Assembly (NCBI GenBank): GCA_022787165.1
Contig: JALFVL010000004.1
Coordinates: forward strand, 1 to 64,000
Direction of reading: 5' to 3'
Length of the DNA: 64,000 bases
DNA from: Clostridiales bacterium
GTDB lineage: Bacteria; Bacillota; Clostridia; Christensenellales; Aristaeellaceae
Shown: piece by piece, positions 18,911 through 27,172 of the stretch
How the letters are laid out: each line of letters opens with the position of its first letter
Position numbering within the stretch: the stretch's first letter is position 1
Position numbers and translations under genes: made by a program
The notes under the pieces: generated by a model
Database searches by the model: none
Told to the model about the DNA's origin: nothing
The model's input: the letters and a program-made list of their open reading frames with translations, nothing else

Positions 18911-19981
18911 TCAGTCGATGCGAAGCACCCAGCCAAACGGATCCTCGACATTGCCGAACTGAATACCGGTGAGCGTGTCGTAGAACTTCTGCGTCAGCGG
19001 GCCGATCTCGCCTCCGGAGATGGTGATTTCCCTGTCGTTCCAGGCCAGACGGCCAACCGGCGACACGACCGCAGCCGTACCGGATCCGAACGCCTCCTCG
19101 AGCTCGCCCTTGTCCGCCGCGTCAAAGACATCCTGCACGGTAATACGGCGCTCATCCACCGGTACACCCATGTGCTTGGCCAGCTTGATGATGGAATCAC
19201 GCGTGATACCGCCGAGAATGGAGCCCAGCAGCGGCGGCGTCACCAGCGCATCCTTGAACTTGAAGAACATGTTCATGGAGCCGACTTCTTCGATGTACTT
19301 GTTCTCCTTGCCGTCCAGCCAGAGCACCTGCTCATAGCCCTTCTTCTCCGCGATAGCGCCGGCGAGGATCGAGGCCGCGTAGTTGCCGCCGGTCTTCGTG
19401 AAGCCGACGCCGCCCTTGACGGCGCGAACAAGCTCCGGCTCGACATAGATACCCACGGGCGCGAGTCCCTTGGGATAATAGGCGCCCGACGGAGAGCAGA
19501 TGATGAAGAAGCGATAGGTATGGGAGGCGTGCACGCCCAGCATGACATCGGTGGAAATCATGGTCGGGCGGATGTACAGCGACGTGCCCGGCGCGGAGGG
19601 AACCCAGTCGGCATCCGCCTTGATCAGGGCAAGCAGGCCGGCAAGCGCTTCCTCGATATCGATCTCCGGCATGCCCATGCGCACGGCGGAGCGATTCATA
19701 CGCGCAAAGTTGTCGCGCGGGCGGAAGAGCTGCAGCCCGCCGTCCTTTCGGCGGTAGCACTTCATGCCCTCGAAAATCTCCTGCGCATAGTGGAACACCG
19801 TGCAGGCCGGATCCATGACGAACGGGCCATACGGAACCACGCGCGCATCATGCCATCCGCGCCCCAGCTCGTAATCCATGATGAACATGTGATCGGTAAA
19901 GACCTTGCCAAACCCAAGCTTCGACTCGTCCTCAGGCTTCTTCTTCGGGTTGGTCGTCAATGTGACAGGAATATCGTACAT
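18911..19981 (-). CDS. ilvE: Branched-chain amino acid aminotransferase
   Basis: 356 aa from the ATG at 19981 with GGAGG nine bases upstream; the frame opens 48 bases earlier without a ribosome site. It is a fold-type IV PLP enzyme of the eukaryote-like BCAT group: the PLP lysine lies in FTKTGGNYAAS, followed by EEVGSMNMFF and GGITRDSIIKLA. It transfers the amino group between Leu/Ile/Val and 2-oxoglutarate, the last step of branched-chain amino acid synthesis. It stands alone with its own promoter rather than in an ilv operon. No T-box is visible in its short leader. Confidence 0.95.
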   Translation of the reverse strand: MYDIPVTLTTNPKKKPEDESKLGFGKVFTDHMFIMDYELGRGWHDARVVPYGPFVMDPACTVFHYAQEIFEGMKCYRRKDGGLQLFRPRDNFARMNRSAVRMGMPEIDIEEALAGLLALIKADADWVPSAPGTSLYIRPTMISTDVMLGVHASHTYRFFIICSPSGAYYPKGLAPVGIYVEPELVRAVKGGVGFTKTGGNYAASILAGAIAEKKGYEQVLWLDGKENKYIEEVGSMNMFFKFKDALVTPPLLGSILGGITRDSIIKLAKHMGVPVDERRITVQDVFDAADKGELEEAFGSGTAAVVSPVGRLAWNDREITISGGEIGPLTQKFYDTLTGIQFGNVEDPFGWVLRID

Positions 19982-19998
19982 TGATTTTTTCCTCCATA

Positions 19999-20021
19999 AA
20001 GTTCGAAATTCTGACGAACTT
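19999..20021 (-). promoter_or_regulatory. Inverted repeat in the ilvE leader
   Basis: A 7-bp perfect repeat (19999-20005 with 20015-20021, AAGTTCG/CGAACTT) lies between the promoter and the ribosome binding site of ilvE. It could be an operator or an RNA hairpin limiting translation. Confidence 0.4.
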
Positions 20022-20053
20022 CGGGGCAAATCGCCTCAAATCGCAACGAGATT

Positions 20054-20082
20054 ATTTTATCGCCAACACCTTTGGCTGTCAA
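20054..20082 (-). promoter_or_regulatory. Sigma-A promoter for ilvE
   Basis: TTGACA (20077-20082) and TAAAAT (20054-20059) on the minus strand with a 17-base spacer. The start would lie near 20047, giving a ~67-base leader. Confidence 0.75.
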
Positions 20083-20093
20083 GGGTTCACTTT

Positions 20094-20193
20094 GCCAAAA
20101 CATGCAGATTCTTGAGAAAAACGCAAGTTTATGACGAATAATTTTCACCTGTTCAGGGGATAGATGGCGGTTTTGCGCATGTTTGGCTTTTTT
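20094..20193 (+). ncRNA. Possible small RNA or leader with a closing stem and T-run
   Basis: The arm at 20094-20105 (GCCAAAACATGC) pairs with 20177-20187 (GCATGTTTGGC), leaving one bulged base, and TTTTTT follows immediately at 20188-20193. The geometry resembles a ~95-nt RNA whose terminal stem doubles as a terminator. I found no convincing promoter and match no known family. It lies in the 542-bp divergent gap between ilvE and the MATE gene. The rest of the gap (20194-20445) holds two short hairpins (20332-20348 and 20406-20425) and no credible ORF. Confidence 0.3.
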
Positions 20194-20445
20194 CCCGCCG
20201 CCGCCTGCCAAATCCTTCCTTCTGCGCTTGGAAACCCGTCGTCGCCAGCGCAGGCAGCCGCACCGATGCAGCCCTTCTTCACCCCATCCATGCGGCCATA
20301 CGCCATTGGAGCAGGTAGAGCACGGAAAAAGCCGGCTTCCCGCCGGCATCAATCATGAAAGGCGCAGCAGAGATGTGCCTCCTGCGCCGTGTTTTCTCAG
20401 AAAAATGCCGGAAAAGTCCCCGGCAAAATCCTGTATTTCTGCGCA

Positions 20446-20474
20446 TTGACAGCGCTTTCCCTTTTTTCTAAAAT
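20446..20474 (+). promoter_or_regulatory. Sigma-A promoter for the MATE-marR operon
   Basis: TTGACA (20446-20451), 17 bases, TAAAAT (20469-20474). An imperfect dyad just downstream (ATATCT near 20474-20479 and AGAT near 20490) overlaps the expected start and may be a MarR operator. Confidence 0.7.
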
Positions 20475-20523
20475 ATCTCATGGGTATTAGATTTTATGAA
20501 GCTGCATTCCAGGAGGAAATCCC

Positions 20524-21900
20524 ATGTCTCATTGTGCTGCTCCCCGCAAGGAAAACAAGATGGGCTATATGCCCATTCCGCGTCTGGTCATCGGCATGGC
20601 TGTCCCGCTGATGCTCTCGCTGCTTGTGCAATCCCTGTATAATATTGTCGACAGCATCTTCGTCGCCCGCATTGGCGAGACCGCGCTGACCGCCACCTCA
20701 CTGGCCTACCCCATGCAGATTCTCATGATCGCGCTGGCCGTCGGCACCGGCGTGGGCATCAATGCGCTGCTCAGCCGTCTGCTGGGCGCGCGTCAGCTTG
20801 AGCAGGTGCGCCAGGCAGCGACGACTGGGCTGCTGCTCGCCGTCGCCAGCTCGCTGATCTTCGTGCTGTTGGGTCTCTTTGCGGTGCCGTCCCTCGTCGG
20901 CTTTGTGACCAGCAACCCGCAGACCGCCGAATTCTGCGCCGACTATCTGCGTATCTGCATGCTGCTGTGCAGCGGCACATTTCTGGAGACAATGGCCCAG
21001 CGCTTCCTGCAGGCTTCCGGCAATACGACGCTCAGCATGCTCTCCCTGATCGTCGGCGCCGGAACGAATATCATCCTTGACCCGATCCTGATCTTTGGCT
21101 GCTTTGGCCTTCCGGCGCTCGGCATCCGCGGCGCCGCCATCGCCACGGTCATCGGCCAGTGGCTGGGCGCCATCACGGCTCTGCTGCTCAACCGCCTCTT
21201 TAATCCGGAGGTGCAGCCCGTGTTCAGGGGCTACCGCTTCCGTCTGGACACCGTTCGCGCAATCTACAAGGTCGGCCTGCCGACGATCATCATGCAGGCG
21301 ATGGGCAGCGTCATGAATTTCTCAATGAATGCAATTCTGATGAGCTGTTCCCCGACGGCGGTCGCGTTCTTCGGCGCATACTATAAGCTGCAAAACTTCC
21401 TCTTCATGCCGACAATGGGCCTGGGCCAGGCCGCCATTCCGATCATCGGCTACAACTTTGGCGCCAGGGACGGCGCACGCATCCGGCAGACGCTGCGCAC
21501 TGCGCTGCCCGTTGCTGCCGGAATCGGCCTCATTGGAACCATCGCTTTTATGCTGCTGCCGCGCCAACTGCTTTCGCTCTTCTCCGCCTCGGAGGAAATG
21601 CTCGCCATCGGCGTCCCAGCCTTCCGCATCATCTGCGTCACCTTTGCGCCCGCCGCCATCACCATCATTCTCGGTTATTCGGCCTCCGGTCTGGGCAACG
21701 GCATCCTCAACATGATGGGTACTGGGCTGCGTCAGGTTGTCCTGCTGGTTCCCTTCGCTGTGCTGTTTCTCCATCTGGGCGGTATCCAAATGGTGTGGTA
21801 CGCGATGTGGATTTCAGAGCTTTGCGCCATGCTCTACTGCATCCTTTCCATCCGCAGGGAGCTTGAGCGCAAAGTTAATCCCCTGTGCGGCAAGGCGTAA
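20524..21900 (+). CDS. MATE-family efflux transporter
   Basis: 458 aa with twelve predicted membrane helices and the MATE fold. Segments typical of the family include the N-terminal PLMLSLLVQSLYNIVDSIFV and GVGINALLSRLLGA, and an internal duplicate (MGLGQAAIPIIGYNFGA) in the second half. Such proteins export cationic drugs or metabolites in exchange for Na+ or H+. The ATG has GGAGG seven bases upstream. A MarR-type regulator gene follows after 19 bases in the same direction, a common exporter-regulator operon. Confidence 0.93.
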   Translation: MSHCAAPRKENKMGYMPIPRLVIGMAVPLMLSLLVQSLYNIVDSIFVARIGETALTATSLAYPMQILMIALAVGTGVGINALLSRLLGARQLEQVRQAATTGLLLAVASSLIFVLLGLFAVPSLVGFVTSNPQTAEFCADYLRICMLLCSGTFLETMAQRFLQASGNTTLSMLSLIVGAGTNIILDPILIFGCFGLPALGIRGAAIATVIGQWLGAITALLLNRLFNPEVQPVFRGYRFRLDTVRAIYKVGLPTIIMQAMGSVMNFSMNAILMSCSPTAVAFFGAYYKLQNFLFMPTMGLGQAAIPIIGYNFGARDGARIRQTLRTALPVAAGIGLIGTIAFMLLPRQLLSLFSASEEMLAIGVPAFRIICVTFAPAAITIILGYSASGLGNGILNMMGTGLRQVVLLVPFAVLFLHLGGIQMVWYAMWISELCAMLYCILSIRRELERKVNPLCGKA

Positions 21901-21919
21901 GCCTCGGGAGGAACAGACA

Positions 21920-22345
21920 ATGACAGCCAATCTGTCCACGCATGTGCTGCATCAGCTCAATCAGCTGCGCCGACTTGAGCGCAGCAGCGCGCCGGCGATC
22001 GATCCGCTACATGGGCAGGGCTATGTGCTCTATCACCTGTGCCACCGCGGTGCGCCCGCCCAGCCCGGCGAGCTTTGCTCCGAGCTGGGCATCACCTCTC
22101 CTCGCATGGCCAGTATCCTCGACTCGCTGGAGCGCCAGGGCCTGCTCTCACGTCAAAGCGACACAGCCGATCGCCGTCGCATCATCGTGACGCTGACCGA
22201 TGACGGCCGCGCACTCGTGCAAGATCACGACGCGCAGCAGCTCGCGCGCATCGCCTCGCTGCTTGACATGCTGGGTGAGGAGGACGCCAAAGCCTGTGTA
22301 CGCATTCTTGACAAGATACTGCGCTACGAGCAGTCCCTCCGCTGA
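21920..22345 (+). CDS. MarR-family transcriptional regulator
   Basis: 141 aa from the ATG at 21920 (GGGAGG upstream). The winged-helix core is clear: ELGITSPRMASILDSLERQGLLSRQSDTADRRRIIV, with the recognition helix followed by the D-x-R-R wing. Terminal helices would form the dimer interface. Position directly after the MATE gene implies that it controls this operon, probably as a ligand-released repressor; the ligand is unknown. Confidence 0.92.
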   Translation: MTANLSTHVLHQLNQLRRLERSSAPAIDPLHGQGYVLYHLCHRGAPAQPGELCSELGITSPRMASILDSLERQGLLSRQSDTADRRRIIVTLTDDGRALVQDHDAQQLARIASLLDMLGEEDAKACVRILDKILRYEQSLR

Positions 22346-22386
22346 ATCCATATCCTTTTTTTCGCCGCACTTTGCCCTGTCCATGC

Positions 22387-22426
22387 AGAGCAGCCCGGAA
22401 TTCACGTCCCGAGCTGCTCTCTTTCT
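22387..22426 (+). terminator. Terminator of the MATE-marR operon
   Basis: An 8-bp stem (AGAGCAGC 22387-22394 with GCTGCTCT 22413-22420) with a partly paired loop, followed by CTTTCT. It lies 42 bases after the marR stop. Confidence 0.65.
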
Positions 22427-22588
22427 ATATTCTATTCTTGAAGATATTCGGGCTTCTCATTGAGCGCCCTCTGACCGGCAGCCGCCCAAAGGCGGACACG
22501 GCAGGGCGCGTCTTTTCCCCAGAAGGTATCCTGCAAAAGGCTTGTGAATGGTCATCGTAACGGCTCCCGGCCTTCCCGATTCCCTGTT

Positions 22589-23329
22589 TCAGCTCACTCT
22601 CAGCTTCTGGGCGAGCATCGCGATCATCTGGGCATTGGTCGGCTTGCCGCGCGTGGGATCGAGCGTGTTGCCAAAGAAGCCATAGATGCCATCCGGCCCA
22701 ACCGTGTCGATCGTCGTCTCCACGGCGTGTCGGATCAACCGTTCCACGTTCTGCGGCGTTGTCGCCTCCCGCATGGCAATCGGCTGATAGAGACGCTTGC
22801 TCAGGCTGAAGAGGCGGGATTCACTCAGACTTGCCAGCGCCGCTGCCCAAGCCAAATAATCAAAACCGCGCAGGCTCTCGCGCATCCCCATCTCCCGCAG
22901 AAGCGCGGAGGCGCGGCCGCGCACCTCCTGAGCCGCGAGCCAGTCAATCTTTGTATCGATCTCCCGGATCACCTGACGAAGCGCGCCGCCAAGCTCCTCT
23001 GCGTTCCAGGGAACGCCCACCACGCATGCCGCGCCACGCCTGATGAACCCCTCTTTCGCCATCGGAAGCATCGCGCCGCCGATCACGCGGGGCGCTCGCT
23101 CGCCGATCATTGCCTGAAGTCTGTCCACAACGGCCAGCCCGTCAAGCTCCGCCAGCACGGCGTCAATCACCAGAATGTCCGGCTCAAAGCGCTGGGCGCT
23201 GGCCAGCACTTCCCCGCCACGATGGACGATACGGAAGACGCAGGTCTCCCCGTCCTCCATCTCCTCCCGCACCTTTTCAATGGCGCTGCTGTTGCGCACT
23301 GCACAGAGGACATCAACCGTTTTCATCAT
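22589..23329 (-). CDS. spo0A: Spo0A-family sporulation regulator with degenerate receiver domain
   Basis: 246 aa from the ATG at 23329. The C-terminal ~105 residues are clearly the Spo0A DNA-binding domain: REMGMRESLRGFDYL, TTPQNVERLIRHAVE (recognition helix) and TRGKPTNAQMIAMLAQKLR. The N-terminus has receiver-like spacing and keeps the phospho-acceptor Asp (D56, in ILVIDAVLAELDG). The acidic pair of VADDN reads AVRN (residues 10-13), the Thr position is Ala86 and the Lys position is Val106. So Mg2+ binding and classical phosphorylation are doubtful. It lies 93 bases after spoIVB, the usual place of spo0A. It is either this organism's Spo0A with altered activation or a paralogue. Confidence 0.85.
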   Translation of the reverse strand: MMKTVDVLCAVRNSSAIEKVREEMEDGETCVFRIVHRGGEVLASAQRFEPDILVIDAVLAELDGLAVVDRLQAMIGERAPRVIGGAMLPMAKEGFIRRGAACVVGVPWNAEELGGALRQVIREIDTKIDWLAAQEVRGRASALLREMGMRESLRGFDYLAWAAALASLSESRLFSLSKRLYQPIAMREATTPQNVERLIRHAVETTIDTVGPDGIYGFFGNTLDPTRGKPTNAQMIAMLAQKLRVS

Positions 23330-23421
23330 GGTGCTTCCTGTTCCTCTTTCTTTCCTGCGTCCCGTCTCCTTTTGTTGCCTGAAGCGCAGGATTCGTATTG
23401 CTGGCGTTCGGCGTGCCGCCT

Positions 23422-24468
23422 TCACGCAGACAGGCCGTCGCTCTGCTCGAGCATCCACTCGATGTACATGCCGTAGCCCTGGGTCGAATCGCTCAGATAG
23501 ACGTGCGTCACAGCGCCGACAATCCGCCCATCCTGGAGAATCGGGCTGCCGCTCATGCCCTGCACAATGCCGCCCGTCGCGTCAAGCAGCGCTTCATCGG
23601 TCACCCGCAGAACCATCCCTTTTGGGCCCGGCGCTTTCTGCGCGAAGCATCGCACGATCTCAATGGCATATTCTCTGGGCCCATCCCCGTCGACAGTCGC
23701 GATGATCGTCGCCGGGCCGGTATGTACGTCGCTTCTCGTCCCAACAGGAAGCCCCTGAGGATAGAGCAGCGTCTCCGGCGTCCGCTCCATCTGCCCATAG
23801 ATGCCGTAGCCGCTGTTGTGGGAGAGCGTGCCGATCTGGTCATTCTCACGCAGGAAGCTGCCGCGCAGTTCGCCCGCCTTGCCGCTCTGACCGCGTGTCA
23901 CGCCAACAACCTGCGCATTCAGGATTGCGCCGTCGCGGACATCCAGAATATCGCCCGTATCGGCATCGACAATCGCGTGCCCCAGCGCGCCATACGCGCC
24001 GGAGGCCGGGTCAATGTAGGAAAGCGTGCCCACGCCGGCCGTGCTGTCGCGGACCCAGACGCCCAGACGCCGCTGCCCATCCGACTGATCGACAGGCACG
24101 GCGGCTTCCAGAACGGTTCGCTTTCCTCCGCGCAAAACGCCCAGCGTCACCTCGTCCGTCTGCGCGGCGCCAACCAGCTCCGCGAGATCCTTCGCGCTCT
24201 CCACCGGCTCTTCCTCAACTGTCAGAATCACGTCTCCAACGCGCAGCGCGCTTGCGCCCTGCTTCCCCCGGGCGACGACGAGTACGCCCTTCGTATGCAG
24301 CGCCACACCGACCGCAACGCCCCCGGGAATCAGCATTCGCGTCTCGCTCTTCGCCGAAACCGGCTGCGCCGCCTGCCATGAAAGCGCGCCACCCCATGGC
24401 AGCGTCATGCCCGCCATCGCCACCGCAAGCGCTGCCAAGCAAAGTCCTCGTCTTCCCCATTTTTTCAT
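23422..24468 (-). CDS. spoIVB: SpoIVB serine peptidase
   Basis: 348 aa. It has a signal/anchor segment at residues 6-26, a PDZ domain (about 55-115, RVGDVILTVEEEPV) and a C-terminal S55 peptidase domain. The catalytic His region is GALGHAIVD and the catalytic Ser lies in GMSGSPILQDGRIVGAVTHV (Ser about 306). In Bacillus, SpoIVB is secreted from the forespore and triggers pro-sigma-K processing through SpoIVFA. The ATG has GGAGG nine bases upstream. It is followed directly by the Spo0A-like gene, as in most endospore formers. Confidence 0.96.
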   Translation of the reverse strand: MKKWGRRGLCLAALAVAMAGMTLPWGGALSWQAAQPVSAKSETRMLIPGGVAVGVALHTKGVLVVARGKQGASALRVGDVILTVEEEPVESAKDLAELVGAAQTDEVTLGVLRGGKRTVLEAAVPVDQSDGQRRLGVWVRDSTAGVGTLSYIDPASGAYGALGHAIVDADTGDILDVRDGAILNAQVVGVTRGQSGKAGELRGSFLRENDQIGTLSHNSGYGIYGQMERTPETLLYPQGLPVGTRSDVHTGPATIIATVDGDGPREYAIEIVRCFAQKAPGPKGMVLRVTDEALLDATGGIVQGMSGSPILQDGRIVGAVTHVYLSDSTQGYGMYIEWMLEQSDGLSA

Positions 24469-24531
24469 GGTTCATGCCCTCCGTTTCCGTCTGCCTGACC
24501 TCACAGAAAGCATGAGCCATTGCGGCGTACG

Positions 24532-25008
24532 TTATGCGCCGGTCTCCTCCGGCTTTTTCTGGCTGTCCAGAAGCTGCTGAAGCTCCGCCATGAAGGATTG
24601 AACGTCCTTAAACTGACGATAGACCGAAGCGAAGCGGATATACGCGACCTCGTCAAGCGTCTTGAGCCCGTCCATGACCAGTTCGCCAATCCGCTCGCTG
24701 GTGACCTCCTGATCCGGCTGGCTGCACACACTCGCCTCAATCCGGTTGACAAGCTTTTCGATCTCGCTCAGTGCCACAGGCCGCTTCTCACAGGCCTTGA
24801 TGATGCCGCTCCTGACCTTCGAAGCGTCAAACGGCTCGCGGCGCTTGTCTTTTTTGACGACCAGAACAGGCAGCATTTCGATCTTCTCGTAGGTCGTGAA
24901 GCGCCTCTGACAGCGCTCGCATTCGCGGCGGCGGCGGATGGCGCCATCCTCTGTCGGGCGCGAGTCCACCACGCGGCTCTCTGTACAATTACAGTATATG
25001 CACTTCAT
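24532..25008 (-). CDS. nrdR: Transcriptional repressor NrdR
   Basis: 158 aa. The N-terminal zinc ribbon has two C-x2-C pairs (MKCIYCNC and CERCQRRFTTYE), followed by an ATP-cone domain (VVKKDKRREPFDASKVRSGI). NrdR senses ATP/dATP and represses ribonucleotide reductase genes through NrdR boxes. No nrd genes are in this window, so its targets are elsewhere. A promoter with TATAAT lies just upstream (25065-25093). Confidence 0.97.
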   Translation of the reverse strand: MKCIYCNCTESRVVDSRPTEDGAIRRRRECERCQRRFTTYEKIEMLPVLVVKKDKRREPFDASKVRSGIIKACEKRPVALSEIEKLVNRIEASVCSQPDQEVTSERIGELVMDGLKTLDEVAYIRFASVYRQFKDVQSFMAELQQLLDSQKKPEETGA

Positions 25009-25046
25009 GTCGGTTTTCTCCCTCGTTCGGCATTTTTCTTTCTCAT

Positions 25047-25059
25047 CGCATCCGATGCG
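25047..25059. promoter_or_regulatory. Perfect palindrome at the nrdR start site
   Basis: CGCATC-C-GATGCG lies immediately downstream of the nrdR -10 box, where the transcription start is expected. It could be an operator or a 5' hairpin. It does not obviously match the paired NrdR-box layout. Confidence 0.4.
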
Positions 25060-25064
25060 TTTCC

Positions 25065-25093
25065 ATTATACCCTTTTGCACACTTTTCGTAAA
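25065..25093 (-). promoter_or_regulatory. Sigma-A promoter for nrdR
   Basis: TTTACG (25088-25093), 17-base spacer, TATAAT (25065-25070) on the minus strand, 57 bases before the nrdR ATG. Confidence 0.75.
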
Positions 25094-25104
25094 CTCCCGA
25101 TTTT

Positions 25105-25347
25105 TTATGTGCAGCATCCGGGCGAAACGAGGATGACATCGTCGCCGATGCAGGCAATCTGCTGCCAGGAGATGGTCAGCTGGTTTTTATCCCCATGAAA
25201 GAAGGAGGTGAGGCCGCCCGGGCAGGAGACGATCAGTGCCAGAATGCGCCCGGTCTTTGAATCCAGCTCCAGATCCCCCGCGCGCCCAAGAAGTTTTCCA
25301 TCGCCGATACAGATGATATCCTTCCTTTTGAGTTCGGAAAAAGTCAT
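25105..25347 (-). CDS. YlmC/YmxH-family PRC-barrel sporulation protein
   Basis: 80 aa from the ATG at 25347, preceded by AAAGGAGG. It is a short PRC-barrel protein: MTFSELKRKDIICIGDGKLLG, then DLELDSKTGRILALIV and the IGDDVILV end typical of the YlmC/YmxH family. These small proteins are conserved in endospore formers and expressed during sporulation; the molecular role is unclear. It is divergent from sigG across a 137-bp region containing a palindrome, as expected for a sporulation gene pair. Confidence 0.9.
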   Translation of the reverse strand: MTFSELKRKDIICIGDGKLLGRAGDLELDSKTGRILALIVSCPGGLTSFFHGDKNQLTISWQQIACIGDDVILVSPGCCT

Positions 25348-25400
25348 GGCAAGCTTCCTCCTTTTTTCGCTGCCCCTGCGGCCTCTATATGCTCCTGCCG

Positions 25401-25435
25401 GCAAAATATGACCGGTTTGACCGGGAATATTTTGC
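25401..25435. promoter_or_regulatory. Nested palindrome between ylmC and sigG
   Basis: Outer arms GCAAAATAT (25401-25409) and ATATTTTGC (25427-25435) are exact inverses. Inside, CCGGT/ACCGG forms a second stem, and GACCGG occurs twice as a direct repeat. The element lies in the divergent promoter region and overlaps the putative sigG -35 box. Confidence 0.5.
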
Positions 25436-25454
25436 TGCTGCCATCGTCATAATG
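25425..25454 (+). promoter_or_regulatory. Possible forespore-type promoter for sigG
   Basis: GAATA (25425-25429) and CATAATG (25448-25454) with 18 bases between them resemble sigma-F/sigma-G elements. Such a site would fit forespore activation and autoregulation of sigG. The match is approximate. Confidence 0.35.
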
Positions 25455-25484
25455 CACTTATCTTCGCAGCAGGAGGTATTCATC

Positions 25485-26258
25485 ATGGCGTTTGGCAAGG
25501 TTGAAATCTGCGGTGTAGACACGTCCTCCCTCCCGATTCTCTCCAATGAGCGCATGCGAGAACTCTTTCCCCTCGTGCATGGCGGCGATCAGGCTGCCCG
25601 AGAAGAATTCATTCGCGGCAATCTTCGGCTTGTGCTCAGCGTATTGCAGCGATTTCATCATCGCGGAGAGAACGTGGACGATCTGTTTCAGGTCGGCTGC
25701 ATTGGCTTGATCAAGGCGCTGGATAACTTTGACGTCACGCAGAACGTCCGCTTCTCAACCTATGCTGTCCCGATGATTATCGGAGAAATCCGTCGGTATC
25801 TGCGGGACAACAACGCCATCCGCGTCAGCCGTTCCCTGCGGGATATGGCCTACAAGGCGCTGCAAATGCGCGACAGGCTTCAGACAGAGCTGGGCAGGGA
25901 GCCGACCTCCGCGGAGATCGCCGCGAAAATGGGGCTGCCCGAAGAGGACGTCGTTCTCGCACTCGAAGCCATCCAGGATCCCATCAGCCTCTGTGAGCCG
26001 ATTGGCGGAGATACGGCCGACGCGCTGACCATCGGTGACCAGGTGCGCGATGAGAGCGTCAGCGCGGACGGCTGGCTTCAGAGCATTGCGATCCGTGAGG
26101 CAATGAACCGCCTGACGGATCGCGAGCAAAAGATTCTGAATCTGCGCTTCTTCCAGGGACGCACGCAGATGGAGGTTGCCGGAGAGATCGGGATCAGCCA
26201 GGCACAGGTCTCCCGGCTTGAAAAAGCCGCGCTGACACACATGAGAAAGCTGTTCTGA
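25485..26258 (+). CDS. sigG: RNA polymerase sporulation sigma factor SigG
   Basis: 257 aa from the ATG at 25485 with AGGAGG eight bases upstream. The N-terminus KVEICGVDTSSLPILSNERM is the SigG signature (VEICGV-x-T-x-L-P-x-L). Region 2 is RFSTYAVPMIIGEIRRYLRD and region 4 is SQAQVSRLEKAALTHMRK. SigG drives late forespore gene expression. In Bacillus it lies next to sigE and spoIIGA; here it stands between ylmC and spoIIP. Confidence 0.97.
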   Translation: MAFGKVEICGVDTSSLPILSNERMRELFPLVHGGDQAAREEFIRGNLRLVLSVLQRFHHRGENVDDLFQVGCIGLIKALDNFDVTQNVRFSTYAVPMIIGEIRRYLRDNNAIRVSRSLRDMAYKALQMRDRLQTELGREPTSAEIAAKMGLPEEDVVLALEAIQDPISLCEPIGGDTADALTIGDQVRDESVSADGWLQSIAIREAMNRLTDREQKILNLRFFQGRTQMEVAGEIGISQAQVSRLEKAALTHMRKLF

Positions 26259-26279
26259 AGCCGCTTTGCCTTCCGGATG

Positions 26280-27095
26280 TCATGGAATCTCGCCCGCGTT
26301 ATGGACATCTGCAATCGCCTGCGCGATGACTGGACACGCGGCGAGCGCCTCCCTGAGCGTATTGCGGTTGTTGCCGACCTCGATGAGCACCGCGTGCGGC
26401 GAAACATGCTGGTTGAACCGCCCAGTCTTGACCTTGACCTCGCGTGATATGCCCGGCACAATCGCATTCATGGCGTCGGTGACGGCCTGCGCAAGCCTGA
26501 GGTTCTGCGGCCAGTCGGGCCGCTCGTCGAACCCGGAGCCGGTCGCACCGGTGCCCTTGCCGACCAGGAGCATGACATAGGCCATCGTCTCCCCGCCCAG
26601 TGTCACGCCATTGGCGCTGTTGAACAGTCCGCTGTATGCGTCCCGGTGAACATCCAGAATGTAGTCGTAATGCTCACCTGCCTCGAGCCGGCTCTCAATC
26701 ATCTTAAGCGACCGGTTATAGGCATCAGAGATGTTCGGCGGCTCAAACGCCGTCGTATCCTGCACCACGTCGAACCCCAGCTGCCTCAATTCTTCGGCGA
26801 GCGTCTCCCCGACCCTGACCATGTTCTGCGTCTCGTCCTTTGTTCTCCAGGTTTCCGTAGGTTCATAGGTGGCCTCCTCTTCCATTTCATAGGCCTCCCA
26901 GGTGTGCGTATGGTAGATCAGGATTCGCGGCCGCTCCACGGCCGCCGCCTGCTCTTCCTCCTGCGCCGGGGCAAGTACTTCGATTTCAAGCAGCGGCCTG
27001 TTTGCTTCCTGAAAGCGGAACCATCCCACAGCGCAAGCAAAAACGGCCAGCGCGCAAAACGCTGCCGCTCCCTTTCCGGCTCCATGACCGCGCAT
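26280..27095 (-). CDS. spoIIP: Stage II sporulation protein P
   Basis: 271 aa. It has an N-terminal membrane anchor (residues 7-25) and the SpoIIP amidase/endopeptidase domain. The zinc-binding motif region IYHTHTWEAY is followed by the conserved Glu segment (YEPTETW), ILDVHRDAYS, and VLIEVGNNRNTLREA, where the second conserved Glu lies. SpoIIP degrades peptidoglycan with SpoIID during engulfment. It ends 21 bases from sigG in convergent orientation. The ATG has GGAGG seven bases upstream. Confidence 0.94.
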   Translation of the reverse strand: MRGHGAGKGAAAFCALAVFACAVGWFRFQEANRPLLEIEVLAPAQEEEQAAAVERPRILIYHTHTWEAYEMEEEATYEPTETWRTKDETQNMVRVGETLAEELRQLGFDVVQDTTAFEPPNISDAYNRSLKMIESRLEAGEHYDYILDVHRDAYSGLFNSANGVTLGGETMAYVMLLVGKGTGATGSGFDERPDWPQNLRLAQAVTDAMNAIVPGISREVKVKTGRFNQHVSPHAVLIEVGNNRNTLREALAACPVIAQAIADVHNAGEIP

Positions 27096-27172
27096 CGCAT
27101 TCCCTCCCCGCGCCGGATTTCCATACAGTCTATGAAGCGCGTGCGCCGGTTATGATGTCCGCGTTTTCGCTC

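Noticed and set aside
19982-20082. T-box leader controlling ilvE
   Set aside because: The predicted leader is only about 67 bases and has no T-box sequence or specifier stem.
19957-20352. Minus-strand ORF of 131 codons upstream of ilvE
   Set aside because: It runs through the ilvE promoter and start, has a biased composition and no ribosome site.
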